Counted from the stretch's first letter, positions 7,633 to 14,162 are shown. The stretch: DNA of 64,000 nt from Spirabiliibacterium pneumoniae (GCF_014884995.1 NZ_JABMII010000010.1:21011-85010); one strand, 5' to 3'. The notes: generated by a model from the letters alone, not told the origin. Program-made: numbers and translations.

Positions 7633-7926
7633 TTAGTCACGTGGGCGGGGCTTTTTAATCCCGTAGACTTCAGTTCGTCCTTGCGCTACATCCCAACCGC
7701 GAGCAGTGAGGTGGGCAACAAAAAGCCCTGCAATATCATCAAGGCGCACACAGCCTTGCTCTTGCAACCACAACAAATGGGAACGTACTTGCTCACGGCT
7801 AATACGATGACCATAGTTATCTAAACAATCTTGTAAAATAGACTCGTTGGCATCGTTGCCCGCATCAGCCAGTGAGCGTAATAAAACAAGGCGTTGGTCT
7901 TGTGCAAAAATGCTAAACTTATCCAT
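7633..7926 (-). CDS. Mu gp26-like small helix-turn-helix protein
   Basis: A 97-residue protein with the pattern of a winged-helix fold: RLVLLRSLADAGNDANESIL, a recognition helix near ISREQVRSHLLWLQEQG, and a beta wing. It matches the small conserved proteins found at the Mu gene 26 position. Their exact role in the late operon is unknown. It starts inside the end of the preceding gene (8-base overlap) with AAGGA upstream. The basic tail (KKPRPRD) could bind nucleic acid. Confidence 0.75.
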   Translation of the reverse strand: MDKFSIFAQDQRLVLLRSLADAGNDANESILQDCLDNYGHRISREQVRSHLLWLQEQGCVRLDDIAGLFVAHLTARGWDVAQGRTEVYGIKKPRPRD

Positions 7927-8245
7927 TCTTTAATTCCTTCTCTAACAACAATTGAACCTGATGAGACAAGCCACGCACTTCGGTAGCAATAGCTTCGGAT
8001 TTGCCTGTCATTTGCATAATCAATACTCGCAACTCAGCTAAATCAGTGGCATTGGGCAAATTTTTGAGTTCCATTTCGACCTTATCAACACGGTGTGCGT
8101 TGTCGTTAATGGTCGTTTTTAGTGGGTGGATTTCCTCACGTTTGAGATACTTTGAATCCATCGTGAGCCGCACGACAAAGCCTACAAAACCGGCAAAACT
8201 CAAAATAATGCCCCAATGTTTGAGCACAACATCAATAATATCCAT
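7919..8245 (-). CDS. Mu gp25-like membrane-anchored protein (DUF2730)
   Basis: This 108-residue protein matches the DUF2730 family of Mu-like phages. One N-terminal membrane segment (about residues 11-27) is followed by a coiled coil (about 45-105) rich in Leu, Val and Glu. The ATG at 8245 has a perfect AAGGAGG. It stands between the lysis cassette and the terminase genes. The shape recalls spanin-like or regulatory membrane proteins, but no function is established. Confidence 0.8.
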   Translation of the reverse strand: MDIIDVVLKHWGIILSFAGFVGFVVRLTMDSKYLKREEIHPLKTTINDNAHRVDKVEMELKNLPNATDLAELRVLIMQMTGKSEAIATEVRGLSHQVQLLLEKELKNG

Positions 8246-8270
8246 TTAGCCTCCTTGCTGTTCACTCAAC

Positions 8271-8498
8271 TTATTGCTCGCTATTTGTGGTACGGCAAAC
8301 TTTTTCATACGTTAAATTGTGGTTTAGTACCTGGCGTTTCGTTCCTTCACTGTCTTGACGACTAGGATAAATTAGCCCAAAGGCACTGCAACCGCTGACA
8401 CTAGTCACGGAAGTAGCCGTGGGTGTGCAACTGCTCGTCAACACCATCAGCATCAAGACGAGCGCTGGCCTCGTTAATTTTTTTGCGTTGTTGTGCAT
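8271..8498 (-). CDS. Outer-membrane spanin lipoprotein (Rz1-like)
   Basis: A 75-residue lipoprotein: signal peptide of about 23 residues ending in the lipobox LTSSC, then the typical Rz1 segment GCSAFGLIYPSRQDSEGTKRQ. It is the outer-membrane half of the spanin pair that fuses inner and outer membranes at lysis. It starts inside the Rz gene in another frame, at an ATG with AAGGAG seven bases upstream, and runs on 130 bases past the Rz stop. This overlapping layout is diagnostic for Rz/Rz1 pairs. Confidence 0.85.
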   Translation of the reverse strand: MHNNAKKLTRPALVLMLMVLTSSCTPTATSVTSVSGCSAFGLIYPSRQDSEGTKRQVLNHNLTYEKVCRTTNSEQ

Positions 8499-8658
8499 TA
8501 TCTAACTCCTTGGCAAGGGCTGCGGCTTTCGTCCGTTCTTTAATGATTTCCTGCTCTTTTTCTGCAAGTAGGCGTTTTTGTATATGGTTTTTAACTTTCA
8601 AATAGGCAATTACGCTAACTACCAATACAACAAGACCACCAATGAGTTCTAAATTCAT
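8401..8658 (-). CDS. Inner-membrane spanin (Rz-like)
   Basis: The 85-residue product starts MNLELIGGLVVLVVSVIAYL, a single N-terminal membrane anchor, followed by a long coiled coil (residues 25-70) rich in Lys, Glu and Ala that would span the periplasm. The ATG at 8658-8656 is preceded by AAGGAGATCAGGG and overlaps the stop of the holin-like gene (ATGA). Longer versions starting upstream lack a signal or ribosome site. With the overlapping Rz1 it disrupts the outer membrane at lysis. Confidence 0.8.
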   Translation of the reverse strand: MNLELIGGLVVLVVSVIAYLKVKNHIQKRLLAEKEQEIIKERTKAAALAKELDNAQQRKKINEASARLDADGVDEQLHTHGYFRD

Positions 8659-8894
8659 CCCTGATCTCCTTGTTTGCTTGCGCGTTCTTTCAACATAGTT
8701 ACCACCCCCTTGGAGGCAGGGGAGCCAAACACGCACACAGCGGCGTAGTACCAAAACCAGTCAGACACATAGCTTTTATCCGCCCACACGCCATAGAGAA
8801 ATGCGCCTGTCAGCACAACCCAGCTAAACACTTGGATAAAGCCTGTGGTGCTGGTGCGACCATCGGTGTTGGTAATGAGTTGCGTTAATTTCAT
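8655..8894 (-). CDS. Holin-like membrane protein (DUF2644 type)
   Basis: A 79-residue protein with two predicted membrane segments (about residues 16-37 and 43-61) and a charged C-terminus (KERASKQGDQG). It resembles the DUF2644 proteins of Haemophilus phages. Its place between the endolysin and the spanins suggests it makes the inner-membrane hole that releases the amidase. It is coupled to Rz by an ATGA overlap. The holin role is inferred from position and topology. Confidence 0.65.
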   Translation of the reverse strand: MKLTQLITNTDGRTSTTGFIQVFSWVVLTGAFLYGVWADKSYVSDWFWYYAAVCVFGSPASKGVVTMLKERASKQGDQG

Positions 8895-8903
8895 TACTCC
8901 TCC

Positions 8904-9014
8904 TCAACATACGGCTAAAAAGCCCACCAATAAAAACCAACCCCAGTAGCCATTATTAGCACCGAGCAGGTATGCCGCACAGGCAACACAGGTGCACGCA
9001 AATAAATATCTCAT
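8904..9014 (-). CDS. Small hydrophobic membrane protein in lysis cassette
   Basis: A 36-residue protein starts at an ATG (9014-9012) that overlaps the amidase stop codon as ATGA, with AAGGA eight bases upstream, and ends TGA at 8904. Apart from a short start it is one or two membrane segments (CAAYLLGANNGYWGWFLLVG). Coupling to the endolysin and the place before the holin-like gene point to a role in lysis, for example a second holin, antiholin or pinholin. No family was recognised. Confidence 0.6.
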   Translation of the reverse strand: MRYLFACTCVACAAYLLGANNGYWGWFLLVGFLAVC

Positions 9015-9559
9015 GATGGATTTCCTTGATAGAGATGATCGAAATTAACTCCTGCACCATTGTCCATCCACTCCAGTACATCAAAGCAAGGGCACTGTTT
9101 CGTCCATTCATTCGGTGTGATTTTGCCGTCACCATTCAGGTCTTGGGAGAGATCACGATGGCCGTATAATTTGGCATTCGGGCACTCTTCTGCTAAAGAT
9201 TGCAATAATGAGGTTAATGTCTGCCATTGCTGCGCAGTAAACTCACCATGAGCATTACCGTTGTCATCAATGCCACCCACGAGGCAGATACCAATTGAGC
9301 CTTTATTGTGACCTTTGACATGTGCGCCAATCTCACCAATGGCTCGCCCTGTTTCAAGATAACCATCGGTGTCAATAACGTAGTGATAACCGATATGTTT
9401 TAAGTGAGGGTTGACGGATAAATTGACTGCTTGTCGCTTGAATCCGCGTTTGGCGTGCCAGCCGTCGATGATTTCAGCTGCGGTATGGTTGTCATAGCCC
9501 ATGCGGTGGCCATTTCGAGTGGCAGAACAGTGGATCACAATTTTGTTAATTTGAGACAT
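9011..9559 (-). CDS. Endolysin: N-acetylmuramoyl-L-alanine amidase
   Basis: A 182-residue Amidase_2 (T7 lysozyme/AmpD-like) enzyme that cuts the MurNAc-L-Ala bond of peptidoglycan. Seen: the first zinc histidine in VIHCSAT near residue 10, the GYHYVIDTDG motif near residue 57, the central IGICLVGG strand, and the second zinc cluster from LYGHRDLSQD to CPCFD. There is no signal peptide, so a holin is needed for release. The ribosome site AAGGAG lies inside a hairpin (9564-9590), which should limit translation. Confidence 0.93.
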   Translation of the reverse strand: MSQINKIVIHCSATRNGHRMGYDNHTAAEIIDGWHAKRGFKRQAVNLSVNPHLKHIGYHYVIDTDGYLETGRAIGEIGAHVKGHNKGSIGICLVGGIDDNGNAHGEFTAQQWQTLTSLLQSLAEECPNAKLYGHRDLSQDLNGDGKITPNEWTKQCPCFDVLEWMDNGAGVNFDHLYQGNPS

Positions 9560-9563
9560 AAAA

Positions 9564-9590
9564 AAACTCCTTTTTCTATTAAAGGAGTTT
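9564..9590 (-). promoter_or_regulatory. Hairpin holding the endolysin ribosome site
   Basis: A perfect ten-base stem AAACTCCTTT/AAAGGAGTTT with a seven-base loop lies just before the amidase start. The 3' arm contains the AAGGAG ribosome site seven bases from the ATG, and a run of seven T follows. The RNA could therefore end transcription after mor or hide the ribosome site, or do both. Either use would delay lysis. Confidence 0.65.
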
Positions 9591-9598
9591 AAAAAATT

Positions 9599-9631
9599 GC
9601 TTTAAAGATTAATATTAAAGAGCTTTAAAGA
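9599..9631 (-). promoter_or_regulatory. Candidate Mor-activated promoter region for lysis genes
   Basis: Between the mor stop and the endolysin hairpin, the minus strand carries TCTTTAAAGC, TCTTTAATATTAA and TCTTTAAAGC in a row, three copies of TCTTTAA within 33 bases. The palindromic CTTTAAAG core recurs before gene I (1708-1732). In Mu the lysis promoter lies here and is switched on by a Mor/C-family dimer that binds a dyad. The binding site is inferred from repeat and position. Confidence 0.45.
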
Positions 9632-9634
9632 CTT

Positions 9635-10006
9635 TTATGCTTTTTTCTTGCCAAAGAGATCAGGCTGGAGGCGGTCAATTTCTTCCTTACGCATTTTTTT
9701 AACGATTTGATAGACCCATTGTTCGGATACACCATATTTTCTCGCCAATGCTTGGTGGTTATTACCTGTAAAATCACGCCAAATTTGGATATCACGTTCA
9801 CTTAATTTAAACAGTATGCCTCGTGGCATGTAGATCACTGATCCACCCCAAGCCTGAGAAATCCGACGAGCCACATCAATGCCGACTTGGCGAGCATTGG
9901 CCAGCGGCATTTGTTTAGCCAATTCTTCCTCAACGTGCTTGGCCAAATCAGTCAAGATTTCAGGAGCTTTTTCTTCAAAAATATCAAATTCATCTCGCTC
10001 AACCAT
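9635..10006 (-). CDS. mor: Mor/C-family transcription activator
   Basis: The 123-residue protein matches the Mu Mor/C family: an acidic N-terminal helix, a dimerisation region (RQVGIDVARRISQAWGGSVIYMPRG, residues 40-64) and a C-terminal helix-turn-helix with HQALARKYGVSEQWVYQIVKK (about 84-104). It should turn on middle or late genes. The ATG follows GGAGG. It is eight bases after gemA, ending the early/middle genes, and is followed by the candidate target site and lysis cassette. No second Mor/C gene is present in the window, so it may do the jobs of both Mor and C. Confidence 0.9.
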   Translation of the reverse strand: MVERDEFDIFEEKAPEILTDLAKHVEEELAKQMPLANARQVGIDVARRISQAWGGSVIYMPRGILFKLSERDIQIWRDFTGNNHQALARKYGVSEQWVYQIVKKMRKEEIDRLQPDLFGKKKA

Positions 10007-10014
10007 AATACCTC

Positions 10015-10470
10015 CTATTTACTATGACGTTTTTGCCACTGTTTCAACCGCTCTAAAACCATTGTTGCCCACTGATCATCTAGAGAGGCCACATTTAATA
10101 CGATAGGTTTACCTTGTGCTTCGAGGCTAGGGTTAACCATGCCGCGAACAAATTGATTTAATGCCGCTTCACTACCATCTCGCACAATGTTGTCTCGGTG
10201 CATTTGAATCCAAAGTGCACGGATCTTATGTGCAATATTACTTTTTACTCGACCGCGTTGTGTACTAGGGGAATGTTTACGGCTTGACCGCACTTTAAAG
10301 CCTTTCTGCTTGAGTTCATGCAGCACTTTTTCAAGTTCAGATACGGTCAATGCTTTAGCACTTTTTTTACCTGAAATGCGCTCAAGCAAAGTGCGGTAGC
10401 TCATTTCATCAATCATCAGCTGCTGCTTGGCGATGTGAATAAGCTGAATTAATTTATTTCGACTGTGCAT
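10015..10470 (-). CDS. gemA: GemA-like protein (DUF1018)
   Basis: A 151-residue basic protein of the Mu gp16/GemA (DUF1018) family. In Mu, GemA influences host gene expression and DNA supercoiling. Features seen: MSYRTLLERISGKKSAKALT near residue 22, a basic middle stretch, and IRALWIQMHRDNIVRDGSEAA near residue 83. The start has GGAGA upstream and lies inside the end of the previous gene (17-base overlap). Two uptake cores lie in it, near 10287 and 10389. Confidence 0.85.
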   Translation of the reverse strand: MHSRNKLIQLIHIAKQQLMIDEMSYRTLLERISGKKSAKALTVSELEKVLHELKQKGFKVRSSRKHSPSTQRGRVKSNIAHKIRALWIQMHRDNIVRDGSEAALNQFVRGMVNPSLEAQGKPIVLNVASLDDQWATMVLERLKQWQKRHSK

Positions 10471-10855
10471 GTTTTCTCCCCGTTGTACGATAAGGTGGCT
10501 TAACTAAGCGTTTTATCTTCGCTAATCGCGCCAAATTACGTGCAACTTGTTCATCGCTTAACTCTGGTGCAGGCAATGCCTCGACGGCTTTTCGTTTTGG
10601 CATGCGATCAATCAGCATTTTAGGGACTGGGAAACGATCACACTCGGCATAAAGGCACTGAAAGCCTTTTTCAATGCGCCATTTGTCGTCTTCCTCATTC
10701 CACCCGCCATAGAGTTTGACGTTTTCCAACGCTATCACCCACACTTTTGCCGTTTTCTTAATCAGCTCTTCGGGCGGTTGATTGGGCAAGCGCAGTAATA
10801 TCAGTCCGCCGAGCCCTTGGGCAATGGTGGCGTTGAGCCAGTTTTTATTACTCAT
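10454..10855 (-). CDS. Phage early-region protein of unknown function
   Basis: A 133-residue protein starting MSNKNWLNATIAQGLGGLIL. The ATG at 10855 has GGAG seven bases upstream; a TTG six bases further up would add only two residues. The first half is hydrophobic-aromatic and the C-terminal half is basic (KRKAVEALPAPELS, RLAKIKRLVK). It overlaps both neighbours, so it is translated as part of a coupled chain leading to gemA. No domain was recognised, but position matches uncharacterised genes between Gam and GemA in Mu-like phages. Confidence 0.65.
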   Translation of the reverse strand: MSNKNWLNATIAQGLGGLILLRLPNQPPEELIKKTAKVWVIALENVKLYGGWNEEDDKWRIEKGFQCLYAECDRFPVPKMLIDRMPKRKAVEALPAPELSDEQVARNLARLAKIKRLVKPPYRTTGRKHAQSK

Positions 10856-11315
10856 TGGCAAACTCCGCTAAATGTTGCAAGGCTTGCCCCGTTTTGCTGG
10901 ACAAGCGCGGTGCATTTTGCACGGGAGTGGCCAACACTTCACTTTTGCCTTGCCATTTACTCATCACCTCCAGCAAATAGCCGTGGGATTTCAGCGGCAG
11001 ACTCAAGCTGTGACGATTTCCTAACACCACATTGAGGCTATCAACCCAGCACGCCAGTGGGGCGTCAAACACTTGTCCATTGCGTTCAATGCGCTGTGCT
11101 TGCACCATTGGCAGCAATTCACCGAGCAATTTTGCCAAGCGGTCAGCCGTCAAGGCCGACTTTTGTGGCCGAAATAGCCCCAAATAGCGCACAGCTGCCT
11201 TTCCAAAGTGCGGGTCGATAGACAATGCTGTCATCACCGCTTCACTGGCAGCATCATGTTGCAACAGCACATCTAACGACATCACCGCCCCGCACGCAGG
11301 GCACTTACATTTCAT
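10848..11315 (-). CDS. Phage protein with N-terminal CxxC motif
   Basis: The 155-residue protein starts MKCKCPACGAVMSLDVLL, with a Cys-x-Cys-x-x-Cys cluster that suggests half of a zinc ribbon; no second cysteine pair follows except a single Cys near residue 89. The rest is helical. The ATG has AGGAG nine bases upstream. Such proteins occur in Mu-like phages of Haemophilus between Gam and GemA; their role is unknown. It overlaps the next gene by 8 bases. Confidence 0.65.
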   Translation of the reverse strand: MKCKCPACGAVMSLDVLLQHDAASEAVMTALSIDPHFGKAAVRYLGLFRPQKSALTADRLAKLLGELLPMVQAQRIERNGQVFDAPLACWVDSLNVVLGNRHSLSLPLKSHGYLLEVMSKWQGKSEVLATPVQNAPRLSSKTGQALQHLAEFANE

Positions 11316-11338
11316 TGTCTGTTACTCCTAAACTTGGT

Positions 11339-11390
11339 TAAAACCCATTACTCCGCACTCTGTTGCCAAAGTGCGGTAAATGGGCTTTAT
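11339..11390 (-). terminator. Hairpin with uptake core, left copy of a repeated flank
   Basis: CCCATTACTCCGCACT pairs with AGTGCGGTAAATGGG across a ten-base gap, just past the stop of the gene at 11387-11743. The right arm contains the uptake core AAGTGCGGT. On the minus strand the stem is followed by TTTTAACC, so it may terminate transcription. Its outer parts (AAAACCCATTA and GTAAATGGGCTTTA) recur on the far side of the same gene at 11767-11824. Confidence 0.55.
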
Positions 11391-11743
11391 TTCTCATCAT
11401 CTGGCAACTGCCACATCACTTCTTGCAACGTTTGTTCTGGGCATTTGCGATTTGCTCGTATTAGCTTTTTCAAAATCGGTTTGACACGTTTAATATAGTG
11501 TTCTGCTTCTTGTAAGTTCGTAACAATATTTTCCAATGTATCCAAAGGAGAAACACAGCAATCAAATTTTTTTATATCGTAGCCATGCTTAAGGAGATAT
11601 TCTTTATACTGTTCATATTCTTGTTGAACTTTACCAGTGATATATCTATCCCATATTTTTAAACTATCGTCCAAGCAGTCATCTGCACTGTCCATTGAAA
11701 CCCAGATTGAACCGCGCTCAACTTGCGTTAATACTTTTTGCAT
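11387..11743 (-). CDS. Unrecognised accessory protein in hairpin-flanked cassette
   Basis: A 118-residue, helical, charged protein beginning MQKVLTQVERGSIWVSMDSA. It has four cysteines, none in a clear metal motif, and no membrane segment. The gene is richer in A and T than its neighbours and stands alone, with a hairpin of similar sequence on each side (11339-11390 and 11767-11824). That layout suggests a gene inserted later, a moron carrying its own terminator. No function can be proposed. Confidence 0.6.
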   Translation of the reverse strand: MQKVLTQVERGSIWVSMDSADDCLDDSLKIWDRYITGKVQQEYEQYKEYLLKHGYDIKKFDCCVSPLDTLENIVTNLQEAEHYIKRVKPILKKLIRANRKCPEQTLQEVMWQLPDDEK

Positions 11744-11766
11744 ATTGATTCCTCATTTTTGTTGAT

Positions 11767-11824
11767 TAAAAACCCATTATTCAGCCCTTTAAACGACATT
11801 TAAAAGGCTGTAAATAGGCTTTAA
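11767..11824 (-). terminator. Second copy of the flanking hairpin
   Basis: CCCATTATTCAGCC pairs with GGCTGTAAATAGG around an A/T-rich, itself partly paired loop. Outer sequences match the hairpin at 11339-11390 (AAACCCATTA and GTAAAT-GGCTTTA), while the middle differs and has no uptake core. It lies just past the stop of the 26-residue membrane protein gene, so it may terminate the early transcript. Confidence 0.5.
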
Positions 11825-11901
11825 CTGCGGTGTGTTAGCCAAGCAATAAAAGCACCAAATGCCATGAAGCCGAGCAGTAAAACAACGTCACCTGCCCCCA
11901 T
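11821..11901 (-). CDS. 26-residue membrane peptide
   Basis: An ATG at 11901-11899 overlaps the stop of the preceding gene (TGATG) and is preceded by GGAGGA, giving a 26-codon frame ending TAA at 11821. The peptide is one membrane segment (VVLLLGFMAFGAFIAWL) with a basic end (THRS). The ribosome site and coupling support expression. Function unknown; small inner-membrane proteins of this kind often modulate host proteins. Confidence 0.5.
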   Translation of the reverse strand: MGAGDVVLLLGFMAFGAFIAWLTHRS

Positions 11902-12080
11902 CACTGTTCCTCCACTTCAACAACATCATCCACTTCTAAAATTGACGCTGGTAATGCACCGAGCACGGTGCAGTCGTAGTTATCTGTAACAGCAGGCACG
12001 TTTTCAATGTCATCGGCTTGCACGGCAAATTCAACCAAGCATCGAGCGCGGACTAGATAGGTTTTTTTATCACTAGACAT
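11901..12080 (-). CDS. Small acidic phage protein
   Basis: The likely start is the ATG at 12080 (MSSDKKTYLVRARCLVEFAV), which overlaps the stop of the upstream gene by 8 bases, giving 59 residues; an upstream start is possible but has no ribosome site. The protein is acidic, especially at its end (VDDVVEVEEQ), with a beta-rich pattern. Not recognised. It is translated in a chain with its neighbours on both sides. Confidence 0.55.
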   Translation of the reverse strand: MSSDKKTYLVRARCLVEFAVQADDIENVPAVTDNYDCTVLGALPASILEVDDVVEVEEQ

Positions 12081-12291
12081 AACGTGCGCCCTCACTTTGT
12101 TCTTGGCGTAACAGGCATTCACAGCGCAAAAGGTCACTCTTGGCAATGCGGATCATGCGTGAGGTTTCTTGTCGGTCGCCACTCAGCAGTAAGTCCTTGG
12201 CCGTTTCGAGCAATTGCAACGTTTGGGCTAATTGATCAATACTGGTTTCAGGGCGACTAGGACGACTGTGTTGTTTTGATTGATACGACAT
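12073..12291 (-). CDS. Small helical phage protein
   Basis: A 72-residue protein starting MSYQSKQHSRPSRPETSIDQ, with a helical hairpin pattern (LAQTLQLLETAKDLLLSG, then a second helix with CECLLRQEQ). Its ATG overlaps the Gam stop codon (TAATG), so its translation is coupled to Gam. Unrecognised; conserved small genes of this sort sit after gam in several Mu-like phages. Confidence 0.55.
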   Translation of the reverse strand: MSYQSKQHSRPSRPETSIDQLAQTLQLLETAKDLLLSGDRQETSRMIRIAKSDLLRCECLLRQEQSEGARYV

Positions 12292-12815
12292 TACTTCACC
12301 TCCTGCTCAAAAGGCTTAATGACAAAGTCTTCTTCTCCTTGCTTGACGGTGACACCGCTCACGGTGGCCGCGATGTCTGGCGCATCTAACATGGCATCTT
12401 TGTTGACGTCTTCTTTGGTGCGAATAAATTGCACCAAGCCCAGCCGTTTTAATGCCTCAATGACTTTATCTTTGCCACGAATAACAATGGATGGTGGCCG
12501 TTGCCGCCATTGCACTTCACCAGTGTTAAAGCTACCTGTTTTGGTTTTGCCTTTGTTGGTGAGCTCATCACGGTGGCTCTCACACCAGGCTTGCACCGCA
12601 CTTTGCATCGGTTTAATTTTCTCTTCCAACTCCTGCAAAATGGGTGCAAAGCGTTCTGTCACTGCCGCCAATTCATCATTTTGCAAGGTAGCTTGGCGCA
12701 ATAGCTCGCGCTGTAGGTCGCCGATTTTTTTAATGGCCACCTCAACTTCTTCTCGGGTTTGGTAACGCACTGTGTAGATATCACCTTTTAACCGCACTTT
12801 GCTTGTTTTTTTCAT
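12291..12815 (-). CDS. gam: Host-nuclease inhibitor Gam
   Basis: The 174-residue protein matches Mu Gam, a dimeric Ku-like protein that coats the ends of linear DNA and blocks host exonucleases. Long N-terminal coiled coil (residues 20-80, IKKIGDLQRELLRQATLQND onward), then the conserved core KTGSFNTGEVQWRQRPPSIV near 92-111, and a C-terminal domain ending in an acidic tail. Two uptake cores lie in the gene, near 12596 and 12790. Confidence 0.9.
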   Translation of the reverse strand: MKKTSKVRLKGDIYTVRYQTREEVEVAIKKIGDLQRELLRQATLQNDELAAVTERFAPILQELEEKIKPMQSAVQAWCESHRDELTNKGKTKTGSFNTGEVQWRQRPPSIVIRGKDKVIEALKRLGLVQFIRTKEDVNKDAMLDAPDIAATVSGVTVKQGEEDFVIKPFEQEVK

Positions 12816-12825
12816 TTTTTACTCC

Positions 12826-13080
12826 TTAATCATTAGTAACATCATCGTGAAAATCAGTATCTGGGTAGTGCTTAAATAGCCACGCTTCCTGCTCGGGTGT
12901 TAAGTCGGGTTGAAATTCGCCGTGCTCGGCTTTCCACTCCTCATTCGCCCAGCGTTGCCAACAGGCAATATCGTTATCTGCACAAGGCTCACTGGCCTCA
13001 CTCACGCGGTCTTGGCAACCACCGCCCAGTACACCCGCCAGTAAGGTGGCAGAAAGTAAATATTTCAGGCTAATCTTCAT
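12826..13080 (-). CDS. Phage-encoded lipoprotein
   Basis: An 84-residue protein with a basic N-terminus, a hydrophobic stretch (YLLSATLLAGVLGGG) and a cysteine at residue 22 that fits a lipobox, then an acidic domain with CADNDIACWQRW. The mature protein is about 62 residues, anchored in a membrane. It lies in the early region between B and Gam, unlike Rz1 in the lysis cassette. Lipoproteins expressed early by prophages often block infection by related phages, which is a reasonable but unproven guess here. Confidence 0.65.
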   Translation of the reverse strand: MKISLKYLLSATLLAGVLGGGCQDRVSEASEPCADNDIACWQRWANEEWKAEHGEFQPDLTPEQEAWLFKHYPDTDFHDDVTND

Positions 13081-13083
13081 GGC

Positions 13084-13194
13084 TCACCCCCGTTTTACGC
13101 GTTTGGTTAACACAACAAGGCAAGGGAATCGCCCATCTTTTGATGCCAAAATTCGGATTCCTTGGCGTAGCAATCTCATTTCTAGGCTTTGCAT
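13084..13194 (-). CDS. 36-residue basic peptide
   Basis: An ATG at 13194-13192 has GGAGG five bases upstream and opens a 36-codon frame ending TGA at 13084. The peptide (MQSLEMRLLRQGIRILASKD at its start) is very basic, with a beta-like centre. Its stop codon lies in the ribosome site of the lipoprotein gene, so the two are probably translated together. The place just after B matches the kil region of Mu, but no similarity to Kil was recognised. Confidence 0.5.
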   Translation of the reverse strand: MQSLEMRLLRQGIRILASKDGRFPCLVVLTKRVKRG

Positions 13195-13209
13195 AATGAC
13201 CTCCATTAC

Positions 13210-14127
13210 CTAATTTGCGCCTTGCATCTGTGCTTGCGCTTGCATAATCAAATCAAGGGTAATCGTTGTGCCGTTACCTTTCGCAGAAATACCTGCTAGC
13301 CGTAGGTACTGTGTCAGGGCACGCAAACCACCCGCTGCACCACCGATGTCATAAAGCACTTTCATCAGATCTTTATCTTGCGTATCTAATTGCCATGCTG
13401 TAGCAATCGCTTTGATGTCGTTTTTGGTGCATTTTTTTACGCTTTTGTGCTTACCAATGCGCGACCATAATCGGGCATATTCATGGGCTTGATTAACACC
13501 ACCTTGAATGCGGGTGTACACTTTATCGTTACCAATCAAGGCAAAGCCGATATTGGTTTCCTCTTGAATAATGCGAATTTCTTCCAGTGCGTCGTAGGGA
13601 AGGTGGTCTGCTTCATCAATGATCATCAGGCCAGCAGTGCCAGTGAGCTTTTTCACGATTAAACGAGAGAGTTTATCTTTGCGTCGTGGGGCATCGTTGA
13701 TGCCAAGTTCGAGAGCCATTTCATATAAAATACTGCTTAATGTGGCGCGTGCTGGGCTTGCGGTAATCATCCACACATTGCTGTTGCGTTTGGCATATTC
13801 ACGTGCAGATTGTGTTTTGCCCACACCACTGGCACCAAAGATGGTCACCATCGTAGAGAGCAATTTACTCATATCTAACACCTGCCAAATGCCTTTGGCT
13901 GTATTGGTTTCTATGAATTGAGGTGCCTCCACAAAAACTTGGGCTTTTTTCGCACGATTTTCTATCCACGCCCGAATGGCCTGTTCAACAGTTTGATTAT
14001 TGCCAGAGTATTTGCCGTTGATGTAGGCACTAAGCACCGCACTAGTAAATCCTAGCTCTTTTGCCACTTTGGCTTGTGTTAGCCCATTGCTTTCAATAAT
14101 GTGTTTAAGTTGCTCAATTAATGTCAT
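13210..14127 (-). CDS. Transposition target-capture ATPase B (MuB-like)
   Basis: A 305-residue AAA+ ATPase. An N-terminal helix-turn-helix (QAKVAKELGFTSAVLSAYIN, residues 18-37) precedes the ATPase domain with Walker A GASGVGKT near residue 100 and Walker B LMIIDEAD near 170, and a C-terminal DNA-binding domain. MuB coats target DNA, stimulates MuA and gives target immunity. It lies just after A, as in Mu (Mu B is 312 residues). It starts ATG at 14127 after a gap of 35 bases. Confidence 0.93.
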   Translation of the reverse strand: MTLIEQLKHIIESNGLTQAKVAKELGFTSAVLSAYINGKYSGNNQTVEQAIRAWIENRAKKAQVFVEAPQFIETNTAKGIWQVLDMSKLLSTMVTIFGASGVGKTQSAREYAKRNSNVWMITASPARATLSSILYEMALELGINDAPRRKDKLSRLIVKKLTGTAGLMIIDEADHLPYDALEEIRIIQEETNIGFALIGNDKVYTRIQGGVNQAHEYARLWSRIGKHKSVKKCTKNDIKAIATAWQLDTQDKDLMKVLYDIGGAAGGLRALTQYLRLAGISAKGNGTTITLDLIMQAQAQMQGAN

Positions 14128-14162
14128 ACGTCATTCCTTTTAAATGATGATTTAAACGTGCT

